A stretch of 64,000 nucleotides of DNA from Cheilinus undulatus (Eukaryota > Chordata > Actinopteri > Labriformes > Labridae). This document shows positions 46,994 to 61,625 of this stretch, piece after piece (the stretch's first letter is position 1; each line of letters opens with the position of its first letter). The notes below the pieces were generated by a model, which did no database searches, had not been told where the DNA came from, and saw only the letters and a program-made list of their open reading frames with translations. The translations under genes and the position numbers were made by a program. Location of the stretch: the NCBI RefSeq assembly GCF_018320785.1, contig NC_054884.1, positions 18,787,667-18,851,666 of the forward strand, read 5' to 3'.

Positions 46994-47070
46994 CTTATTC
47001 CTCTATTATGCCAGCCGTTAGATCATGCAGTTAACTGTGAACAAAGTTTGAGTCCCGTTGCCAGGCAGCA
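46994..47070 (-). promoter_or_regulatory. dnaaf3: dnaaf3 non-coding exon 1 and X-box-like promoter site
   Basis: A textbook donor (AATAAG/gtgagtat, GT at plus-strand 46992-46993) pairs with a strong acceptor (ttatttctttag, AG at 46694-46695) just before the start-codon exon (46599-46693). Next to the presumed start, GTTGCCAGGCAGC (47057-47069) is an RFX X-box with one mismatch (GTTGCC plus GGCAGC, one-base spacer). RFX control is known for motile-cilia genes. The right border of the exon is not determined. Confidence 0.5.
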
Positions 47071-47093
47071 CTGTTCAGATGGGGAGGACAGGC

Positions 47094-47105
47094 GCCATCT
47101 GCTGG
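47094..47105 (-). promoter_or_regulatory. CTCF-core-like site
   Basis: GCCATCTGCTGG, extended to GGCGCCATCTGCTGGTGG, matches the CTCF core in reverse complement. It is placed between the dnaaf3 promoter and the 3' end of syt5. Confidence 0.4.
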
Positions 47106-47727
47106 TGGTCTGCTGCATAACACTGCTGGGAAAATTTAAATAATACTATCTTTCTCCAGCATCCCTTCAGGGAATTTCCACATCTTGAATTATCATTTGC
47201 TCTACTTTATTTATACATCAGAGAGTAAGGGAAGCCTTTTTGTGAACCTGCCCACTTTGTATTTATTTTAACTTGACAAGAACCAGAACATTAAAGTGAA
47301 CATTTTCAGGACTCTGCTGCACCACAGCACAATAAAACAGCAAAAAAGCCTGGGTTACATACTGTTAGATGTAGAGGCCTATTGTCTACAATGCAACACA
47401 GAGTAATTCTGAGATCACTCCTTTAAGCATCCACATCATACTTGGCCAGTGCATGAGAACACACAAAAGATGCACATTTATACTTTCCAAGTACACAAGC
47501 GAGGATTCGTTGAGGTTTACGGTACAAGATGAGTACAAGATGCCGAGGTTTTAATAACAAACAAGTGTCAAAAATTATTTGTACATTAAACAAGCATACA
47601 CATGCGCATACTAACACACTGAAGTGAGAAAAAAACACAGAATAAGACATGCAAAACTGAAAAAAAAAACAAACATCAGGATAAGTAACACATCAGCAGT
47701 ATTGTAACATTTTATCAAGGTGCTACT
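47106..47727 (-). other. syt5: syt5 3' UTR
   Basis: This is non-coding DNA after the syt5 stop. Minus-strand poly(A) hexamers (plus-strand TTTATT) lie at about 47207-47212 and 47262-47267, which would give a 3' UTR of roughly 450-530 nt. Confidence 0.45.
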
Positions 47728-52553
<4,826 letters not shown>

Positions 52554-53276
52554 GTCAGCTGTGAAAAACAACAGAAGGGGTCCAGTTATTTATTTGCACT
52601 GTTCTCTGTCATGTTGGCTTCACAGTGAGTGATAACACAGCTTCATATGTACTCTATGTAATCCCTATGTCCATGCGTTGCAGTACAGTTGGAGAGCATA
52701 GGACATCTCTAAGCCAGATGCTCAACATGGCTGACCCTAATCCCTCTGTTACTCTCATTCTCTCTGTCATCTCCTCCCATAACTCAGGCGTTCACTCCCT
52801 GTTTGTCCCATCCCCATTTTTCTCTCGTCACTCTCTGCATGTAACTGGATTAAACTGTGGCGCTACATTATTAATCCCAAATCCTGGATCGTCATAGCTT
52901 AAATAAATAGGGATGCATCCACCCTAAATTTTCCTCCATGTAGAGTTTTCTGGAATAACGACTGTTTGTTATTATTTTATAGGATACACAATGGCTGTGT
53001 TGTTGGAGAAACTCTTGTTACACTAATAAAAAATTCTAATAAATCTTTACCTCAAGTGCCACTAACAGGAAGAAGGAAACATGAAACATGGTTTCAAATA
53101 CATGCTTTGGATTTAACCTCCACTCATATTTTGTTTTTCTGATGTGTTCAAACAGTAGATTCAAACCAAGTTACACAGAAAATTCGGACTGATCTTTTTT
53201 TAATAACTTTAAATGATATATCAGCACTAGACCACGCATGATGCCACTGAGACCCAAACAAAGTAAAACAGGACAG

Positions 53277-53440
53277 TCTGTGATGCACTCATTTGACATA
53301 CTGTACTGAACAACTGAATCTTATCTTTGCTGAAACATGTAATTAACTGAACAATTCAACCACAATTTGTCAGGAAGTCTAATGTTAAACATTAAGCTTT
53401 TACATGACAGTGAATAAGCAAAGTCCCACAGTCATCAACA
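53277..53440. repeat. Duplicated segment, copy A
   Basis: Blocks CTGTGATGCAC, TACTGTACTG, CTGAATCTTATCT, GCTGAAACATGT, CTAATGTTAAACATTAA and GTCCCAC recur in the same order and orientation at 55030-55185. Identity by eye is about three quarters. Confidence 0.65.
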
Positions 53441-55029
53441 GTGGTCATAGGTGTAGACATAAATTATGAGAGTTACTGACATGTGTCTGAACTGTTTGCT
53501 GGAGCAGTGATTACCTGTTTGAAGTGTTAACTGGTGCTTTTAAAGGCTTAACAAAGGATGCTCTGTGCACTTTGGCAAATGTTGATCCAATTGCCATTTT
53601 TCTTTATATCCAGGAGTATTTATCCTCATATTCATTAACTATAAGGTTTACTTTGTGTTGGAATTTAAAGGTTCTCAAAGGGAGTTGCTGCATTTTTAAA
53701 ATTAAATTTAAATATTAATTGTCTATATACTTCATTTATTTGAAACTTATCAAAAGAGAGTAACACATCTTTGAGCAGAAATATCAAAAGTTAAAAAGCA
53801 GGAAAAAAACATCGTTTTCTCACCAGCTTGCACCATTTAAAGCATGTTACCTTCTCAGTTAACCAAAACCATACATTTCTTTTTCTTACCTGTTGATATG
53901 TCCCTTTATTCCCCTCTATACCAAACAACTGTTGGATCAGCTTTAAGTTCAAAATGCTTTCTTGTTGCTTCCCTTTTCTGCCTCACACACTCATCGTTCC
54001 TTCTGTATGTTGTTGACTCCAAATGACATGCTCCTTTCAACCCTCTCCATCAAAGCTGAATTGCTGGCAAATCACTAGAGCAGCATTGAGAATTAATCCC
54101 CCTCTAGCCCTCCTCCCGATATTAGAATACTGACAACACATCTGTTGCTTTACGTCTCTTACTGCTGATGCTGAAAGAGCAACTTTCACCCTTCTTCTCT
54201 TTCTTTTTTGTAAAAAAAAACTCTCAAACTTGTTGGATGATGTTAAGGCTTTTCCTCACCGAGTTGTAAAGTTGTTTGTGAGACATAGCTGCATTGGTTG
54301 TACTTATCTATTAGACTGAAGAGACTGTGTGCATTAGGCCCTCCACTAATCCCCTCGGCATAGCTGTCCTCGCTGTCAATCACCAATCTACACACAACTT
54401 TCACTTAGAGGGGATATTCTAGCCTGCACAGGTCTTTGGCTTACCATTTTACTGTACAAAACACATATCCGTATTTAGAGCACTGTGAGGCATAATCTGC
54501 AGGCATGCTGCCATGTGTTTGCATCGCTTCATCTGAAGATCACAGGGGCTCCAATCCAACATGAAACAGCTTCTTCTAATAATTCAATTGACGTAGAGGA
54601 AGCAAGCAAACAGGAACTATCATCAAATATTATTTGCTTTTAATGAGACTGTTGTACTAATCAATAATGCAAATGTTAAAGCATTTTATGACCTTTTATG
54701 TCTTTATTTATAGAGGTAGGTCAGTCAGAAACAAAGATGATGGCCACCTACACCCTAATAATGCCATTTTATTATTATGGGCTTTCTCTACTCTACACAT
54801 AATGTAAATACAGACCGACCCGTACCACCATTTAGATTTTAACCTGCTGATATCCTGTGAGCACTTCAGTGTTTCTTGTTGCAGTATTTTGAGAAAGCCA
54901 ATTTACCTTGTTCTGTGGCAATTTAGAATTATTAAAAAAGATCTTGTTTTTATTTACCCAGTTGAATAATGCCTATTCAACGTAATTTAGTTATGTTGTT
55001 GCTCTACACACGTAAAAAAGGAAACATTA

Positions 55030-55185
55030 TCTGTGATGCACGCACATGACGTACTGTACTGTTAGACTGAATCTTATCTGTGCTGAAACATGTTATTTAC
55101 TGGACATTTTTAACCACCAAGTGTCTGCAGCCTAATGTTAAACATTAAACTCCCAGTGAGTAAGAAGAGTCCCACTGTCATCATT
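55030..55185. repeat. Duplicated segment, copy B
   Basis: This is the collinear partner of 53277-53440, about 1.75 kb away. It may be a local duplication or two copies of an unrecognised dispersed repeat. Confidence 0.65.
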
Positions 55186-55711
55186 ACAGGTTTCTATTGG
55201 TTCAGACATGACATTAGGGAAAAACACAAAGTTCAGGTTAGATCATATCATTTGAGCAACAATTTTACTGATAACGTAGCAGTAAAAACACAAAGACAAG
55301 ATCAACATGATCTGGTTTATTAAATTTTAAATGATCCCTTTTTTTTTTTTTTTACAATTTTGACTCAAAATTAATGTCTTCTATAAATGTTTGTGAAGGT
55401 TAAAATCTCAGACGGGCTGGAATGTATGACACCAGAGACAATATTTTCAAATGAACAAATGACCCAAGTGAACAGCTTAGATAAATGGTAGCTTCAGCAC
55501 CATTTCAGTGAGACTTATTTTTACATGGTTTCAATAGAAATTGAGGTATTTTCTGTTATCTTGCTGAGAACGTTACTTGCGCTTCTGCTACAAGGGAGAA
55601 GTTCGTGGTAAACTTTGTCTTAACGGAGTAAAATGCACAGATTTGTCGCCTTCTTGACTCTATATAGCTTCTGAAATATGGAGCATATGTCACTGTGCTG
55701 CTGTGACCTTT

Positions 55712-57431
55712 CTACAGAGTGTGTTTATCAAAGAGGTATTCTCCCATAGGACCGTGGGTCTCAGAGGAAGTGAGACGGGTGAGACTGCCGATGTAATCGC
55801 CCAGCTTCTTGATGGTTTCATGGCTATCGATGAGGAAGTGTTGCTCAAGGAAGTCACAAATCTTTGGAAAAAGGAAGACAGAGAATAGCAAGTGAGACAT
55901 TAAATCATATATGAAGCTGTTTTCACAGTGCATTTCCACAGCAGCACCATCATGACACCATTACAACATTGATTTTGTGATGGCATAATATTAAGCATTA
56001 CAATCTGTTAATTAGCAGTGTGGTTTAGTACTGTGGCATCACTTCATCCACCCATTATGCCTCAATGGCATCCATAATGATGGAAAAATGTCACAAAGGC
56101 ATATAGTTTATGCTCTAACTATACCATAATCATGATGCAACACAAAATCAAATGACTCAATACCAATTTTGAAATCGAGACTACAAAGAACAGAAGTCCA
56201 AGGCACCCAAAATTGGGTAATGGTACACCAACTCTTACACACTGCCTAAATTGCACAAATATTTGGCAACGTTTCAGACACAGTCATCAGGTGTCACCAA
56301 GAAATGATATGAATCCATTTTGAAGCTTTTTAATACCACTGATCAAGAAAAGATCTAAACTTGTATAGCTTTTAAACACATGTGACTAAAAAAGACTGAA
56401 AATTTAGACAGCCTTGAAAGTGTGAAAGTGTGCAAACAGTTCTAAACCCCTATCAGTTGAGTCAATTAGAAAACTCTAGTACACATGTGGCCTTCAAAAA
56501 GGAAATGAATAGAATGTTTCAGTTTATGTTATTTCATTTAAAGTAAACTAAATGCCAAGAAACTAGTAGAACAGATGATCTTAACGCCAATCTATAAGCA
56601 TTTCCTTTTTAAAATTCATTTAATAGGTTGATTCAGCTGAGGTATCTACTACTTTTTAGTAACAACTTTACAGGAGAGTTTTTAGGAAACTCAACTTATC
56701 CACACTTTCAGTGAAGCGTTTGTTCATACTCACTATCAGCTTGAAAACAGTGTTAGAAATAGTGGCAGTTGTGCTATCAAACAGAGCCAGACTTACATGG
56801 GGGTCAGTGTGGTTGCCAGCTCTGCGGTGCACTTCAAGGATAAAAGTGTTCAGGGACTTTTGATAGTCCAGAGAAAAGGTCATGGCATCCAGTCCACCTC
56901 TCCAGTCCTCTCTACTTGGTTTCTAGAAAAGAAAATCAATAATTAAATACAGTTGGAGTACAGGAAATGCACAAAATTGGTTTGAAAATACCTGTAAACC
57001 TCATAAATGACATAAAGAACATTGTGTACTCACAACAATGTTCTGAAGCAGAATCCGTCCTCCTCTCATGTTTTGATACTCCAGCAGCTTCTCAGCCTGC
57101 TCCCTCTCTTTCACTGAGCGCTCCAGGAAAAAACTGGAGAATTTTGGCAGGGCAACATCATCCCTGTCAAAATACATCCCCTAGAGAAAAGACAGAACCA
57201 TGACATTTAAAGATTCATGAGCAGACAGTGAGAAAGAAAAATACTAACACAAACAGCACTGGCTACTAGCTCATTCTCATTACCACAGTGACTTGATCAT
57301 TTTGGTAAAAGTTCATAATAAAGATTCACCAGGGAAAGGTAGGTGTAGGATGCATTCAGCTTGAGGTTGATGAGCTTGTTGATGTCTGCTTCGGTCTCCG
57401 AATGGAGGTTTTGTTTTACCACAGACTGCAT
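55712..57431 (-). CDS. Ferritin subunit, light-type (ferroxidase centre lost)
   Basis: Ferritin is the 24-subunit iron-storage shell. Minus-strand exons: 57431-57330 (exon opens 57433), 57180-57034, 56922-56797, 55861-55712, giving 174 residues, the usual ferritin length and four-coding-exon layout. Landmarks are [59 protein letters not shown] and the end [10 protein letters not shown]. By human H-chain numbering, ligands 27, 65, 107 and 141 are replaced (K24, Q62, Q104, S138 in this protein), while Tyr34 (Y31) and Glu62 (E59) remain. It is therefore unlikely to oxidise Fe2+ itself. The three-fold iron-entry residues H118, D131 and E134 are kept (H115, D128, E131). It is most like light or oocyte-type fish and amphibian subunits, and human FTL is also on 19q13. 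No iron-responsive element is visible upstream. Confidence 0.9.
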
Positions 57432-57433
57432 TT

Positions 57434-58284
57434 CTAAAAGACAGAGAATACAAGTGTAAACAGAGAGATGCGACTGAGGATAGATGTCACAGTGTGAAGA
57501 AGTAAAGCAAAAAATAGGAATCAAAGTACCTTCCTCTCAGTCAGCTAGCTTTGCTAACACTTAAGTTCACTCTTCCTCTCTGAAGTAAGCCTGCCACGCT
57601 CCTGCTCTTCTTTGTTCGCCTGCTCTAATATAACCGATATTTAACAGCTTTAGTAACACATCAGCCAGACCGTCGTCATGTGTTATTATGAGATTTGAGT
57701 TCAAGTGGGTTGTACCGTTTCAGGTCAGGTGTTCGGAAGAATACGCTAACGTTAGCATATTTTGCTATACAGCAATGGCGAACTGATGCTCAAATAACGT
57801 GGGTGTCTTGTACTTTATGCGAAAAAGATATGACTAAAATTTAGCTTTAAACTCTAAGAAGACACACTTTTGTGAAAGCACCCACGGATGGCGGCTGACG
57901 CGTAAACAAGATAAAACTGACCCCTTGTCGAAGCTTCACCATGGTTGTTTTGCTAACATTAGCTGTTTTAGCATCAGCTAGTTACCCAACAGACTGGCTG
58001 TCTCTGACATTTAGTTAGCCAATGACGGGTTAATATCACATTTGCTCTATGTCTGTACTTACTTAGTCTGCAGAGGTAAATCTACTCCACTTCTCTTGTA
58101 ATGTGGCAGGTTTTAGCTTCTTGTATTCACCCCACCAAAAAAACTGTGACCCTCCCCTGATAATGTCAACCCTCATCTGTGTGTTTACTTTTTCTGTGCA
58201 TCTCTAGCGCCACCTTCCGTATTGGAGACGATCCTGCGGTTTCCAAACGTTTCATCTTCTTCTTCCGGATTTCCGGCAGAGTAG
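57434..58284 (-). promoter_or_regulatory. Ferritin 5' intron and promoter region
   Basis: The start-codon exon opens with cttttag/AAATG, so a non-coding first exon is expected. A candidate donor (CTAA/gtaagtac, minus strand) lies near 58070. I searched the minus strand for the IRE loop CAGTGN and found none in 57430-58380. Two CAGAGA hexamers lack a matching stem. Confidence 0.4.
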
Positions 58285-58313
58285 ATGTCTTGCAGCACAT
58301 TGGCGCCTCTAAG
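58285..58313 (+). other. Possible start-codon exon divergent from ferritin
   Basis: ATG TCT TGC AGC opens a nine-codon frame (MSCSTLAPL) that runs into a donor, AAG/gtcagt. It is preceded by ETS-like TTCCGG repeats and an inverted CCAAT (about 58222). No continuing exon is recognised, so it may equally be untranslated. Confidence 0.3.
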
Positions 58314-59093
58314 GTCAGTTATTGCATCAAACTATAGTCTTTTCAGGAGACTAGTAGAAATATAAAGTCCAGCTTTCACGATCTGACTGGTTTTTCAGTG
58401 GATTCAACGGATGTCCCAGTGTAATAGTCTGGATTTAAGTGTTTTATAACACAGTTATAAGTTTGATCCGTTTTTTATTATTAAAAAAATTTAAAAATTC
58501 ACAGTAAGGATGAACAGTGTTAACCTTGCAAAGCAGATGGATTCGCCCTCTCTGTGTTTCTGTTGGGTAATATTAGAAATCACTATACAGGAGTGAGGGC
58601 TTGTCTGCATACATGTGCACCAATATCAAACAGAATAGATGGCTAGCAGTCCAAAAGAAACAGGAAGCAAAACCAAGATATGACTGTCTCTGTTCTTGAT
58701 CATCACAACACAACCTGACCACAAAATACATACTGTACATAAAAAGTCAAATGAAATGCACCACATCCCACCCACACCTGCTACCCAAACACCCACCCAC
58801 ATGTTTAACAGTTTGCTGCACGTTCTGCAGAGTTCATCCTCGTGATTGCCTATCTTTGCCAAGTCCCATGCAGGTCTACAGTGTCCTAATTGTGGTCTGG
58901 TCATGATCACATTTTCCTTTCTCTTTTTGCCCAGGTAATTCCAAATATTTCACCCTGTGATCCCCAAAACAATCGTATCAGAGATCATCTGTTGAGTTGA
59001 TTATGATAGCAGACAATGCACAGCCAAATTTACTAATCAGCATTTCCCAACATTTGTGTAAGAACAACACTAGACTTCACAACAATCACTAAT

Positions 59094-60060
59094 AACAACC
59101 CCAATTCCAAAAAAGTCAGAGCGCTGTGTAAAATGTAAGTAAAAACAGAGTGTAATGAATTGCAAATCTGATAGACCCATATTTTATTCACAGTAGAACA
59201 TAAACAGCATATCAAGTGTTGAAAGTGAGCTATTTTAACATTTGATGGAAAATAGAAGCTCATTTATAATTTTATGGCACAAACACATCTAAAACAAAGT
59301 AGGACTGGGGCAACAAAGGGCTCTAAAATTAATAGCGCTAATGACAAAAGGCTGGAGCATTTACAGCTAATCAGGTTAATTGGCAATGGCTCAGTAACAA
59401 TATAAATGGAGCATTTTAGAGAGGCAGAGTGTCACAGAGGTGAAGATGGGCACAAGTTCACCAATCTATGAAAATCTACGTCTAAAAATTATGGAAAAAA
59501 TGTCCTTGGTGTAAAATAGCAAATATTATGAATATCCCAACATCTACAGCAGAAAATATCATCAAAAGATTCAGGGAATCTGGAAAAATCTCTGTGGACA
59601 AGGAAAAAAGCCAAAGATCAGTATTGGATGCTTGTGATCTTCAGGGCCTTAAGCCCACACTGCATTAAAACAGTAATGTTTCTGTGCTGGAAATTACTGC
59701 AAGGCCTCAGGAACATTCACATAAATCATTGTCTGTAAAAAGTTCATTGTGCCAACCCCAAAAGCTGTATCATGCATAGATCCAGAAATGCATCAATCTT
59801 CTCTGAACCAAAGCTCATTTAAAATGGACTGAGGCAAAATGGCAAAATCCAAATTTTGTTTGGAAAAACTGAAAAAATCAAGTCTGCACACCAGATGCTG
59901 CTCTGAAGCTTATTTCACGAATATTACCAACACATATATGATGTCCAAGGCCCTAGCCCTTCATGAGACATAAGCAGACACAAGGGAGGTTATATGGAGG
60001 GGTGCTACACAATGGTTAACATAGCCATGTCCCTACTTTTTTGAGATGTGTGAGTCTTGG
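59094..60060 (+). mobile_element. Tc1/mariner-family relic, copy 3
   Basis: It opens ACAACCCCAATTCCAAAAAA and repeats copy 1 in order: GCATTTTAGAGAGGCAGAGT, GAAGATGGGCACAAGTTCAC, then CATCATCAAAAGATTCAGGG-like helix-turn-helix DNA. The closing block resembles ATGTCCCTACTTTTTTGAGA. It carries internal deletions and is non-functional. Confidence 0.7.
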
Positions 60061-61559
60061 GCTTAAAAGTGCCAAATCAAACAATAGCAGTATTTGTTTC
60101 ACTACCACAGCAAAAAAAAAAAAAAATGTCTTTGACACCTGATATCGGCTCATTTCTTGTTTTTAATGACTAAAAATCACAAAAAAGTTCCTAAATGCTG
60201 TCTAAACTGCATACAAACAGAAGGTTTTTGTGCAATTTAAACATGTACAGGAGAATTTTTGCCGTTTTGGTGGATCGTTCCTCTCCAAACATATCTGTCT
60301 AATAAAATATATGTAGTTGTTTTTCTGACCTAGCCATTATTTACACAGCAGGGATTGTATTACTTTGAAACACCTGGTATCAAAGTATTAACCATATTAA
60401 TCATTTTGACAACCTCAGCAGATTATATTATTTATTGCTTTTATGGGGTTGTAGATTATCAGACTGGAGCTAAAGGTAACAGGAAACACTATAGGAATTC
60501 ATAATCAATTACTCAACCAGACTGAATAAAATATGTAGATTTCTGATGAGTTTTGTTTTAGTTAAGACTAGATAGAGCTGGATTTTCACCTGTTAAAATC
60601 TCTAAATTGCAGGTCTTATCAACTTACTAAAAATATCTAGCAGACATGGGTCAGAATTAATAAAATTCAAAAGGTTTGCATAAATTTAAAGTGATGTGAC
60701 ATTCAAAACAAACTCCAGTATACAGAAGTTCTTTATGACAGTTCTCTTTAAAAGTCATGATTGTGTACTTTATGTAATAGAGGAGGGTAAACCTGTAATA
60801 CACTATGATTTACTTCCCTATCGTGTTTCCAAATGCAGAAACAGCATATTCTTTGACAAACGCTGCTTTTTATTGACGTGTTTGCCATGATATGAAACCA
60901 TAAAGGCAATCACCACTTCATGTTTTTAAGGTGTGCTAGTGATGTTTCTCATAAGCTCAGTTCCTTACAGGTTTAACCAAAAGGAAGCAATAAATATCAA
61001 TGCCCCGAGAAAAGTTAAAAGAAACCAAACTCAAACCTAATCTACAGAGAAACACCACATCTGAAGAGAACAGACTGAGATTTTGATGAAGAACTCATTG
61101 AAATAAACACTTGAAGATAGGTGTTGAAACACATACATCATATAGCTGGACAATAATAAACCTGACCATGATAATGTTAAAGATACAGGCAATATAAAGC
61201 CATTACTGTTAATAGATATGTAAAGTGGAGACACTTTGACCGTTAATAAGGAAGTAGCAGGCGGGGCAAAGGTCTCTGCGGTTGTTCAAGGCCAAAAAGG
61301 AGAAGTGGCTATATACTAAGGCACTTGCTAATATGAGAAAGGAGCAGAGGTTACAGAGGGAGGACATGGTGAAGAATTAAAAGTCAACACCATTGGAATA
61401 AAGTTAATATTGGACTGCGTCAGCCCAGGCATGAAGACCTTTTTTCTAAGGCTTAAGTGTTGTTATTTGTCAACACAGCAGTGGAAGTTCTGAAAATAGA
61501 CACTTGAAGTTCATCTTGGGACTAAAACAAAGTGAAAAAGTTGACGGTACTTGATCAAA
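60061..61559. other. Intergenic DNA with a probable promoter at its right end
   Basis: No exon is seen before 61560. A TATA-like CTATATACTA (about 61310) and an HNF1-like half site GTTAAT (about 61242) lie 250-320 bp before the start codon at 61560. No splice acceptor precedes that ATG, so transcription probably begins nearby. Confidence 0.35.
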
Positions 61560-61625
61560 ATGACAAAGGCTTTATCTTTTATCTCAGACAAGTGGTTGCT
61601 GTACGTCTTCTTGTATCTGCTTTGG
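61560..61625 (+). CDS. First coding exon of an unidentified secreted or membrane protein
   Basis: A 22-codon exon begins at ATG with an upstream A at -3 and ends in phase 0 at a strong donor (TTTGG/gtaagt). It starts MTKALSFISDK and continues into the hydrophobic run WLLYVFLYLLW, a good signal peptide. The rest of the gene lies beyond the window. In human the gene after SYT5 in this direction is PTPRH, a receptor phosphatase with a signal peptide. That is a positional guess only. Confidence 0.45.

Larger units (their letters stand above)
52559..55711. other. Upstream region or first intron of syt5
   Basis: The syt5 start-codon exon opens with an acceptor, so a non-coding exon should lie in or beyond this interval, but I could not identify it. 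The region contains a diverged duplicated segment (next two entries) and no coding exon. Confidence 0.4.

Noticed and set aside
46790-47143. 117-residue plus-strand frame over the dnaaf3 promoter
   Set aside because: It overlaps the non-coding exon 1 and X-box region antisense, with no conserved motif or splice logic.
47423-47650. Hydrophobic minus-strand frame after the syt5 stop
   Set aside because: It lies in the presumed 3' UTR with no splice support, and the syt5 protein is complete without it.
55491-55515. TTCAGCACC, the left half of a REST/RE1 site, upstream of syt5
   Set aside because: The right half (GGACAGCGCC) is absent and the spacing is not met.
57540-57600. CAGAGA loop considered as an alternative iron-responsive element
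   Set aside because: The flanking bases (ACTT and GGAA) do not form the five-pair upper stem.
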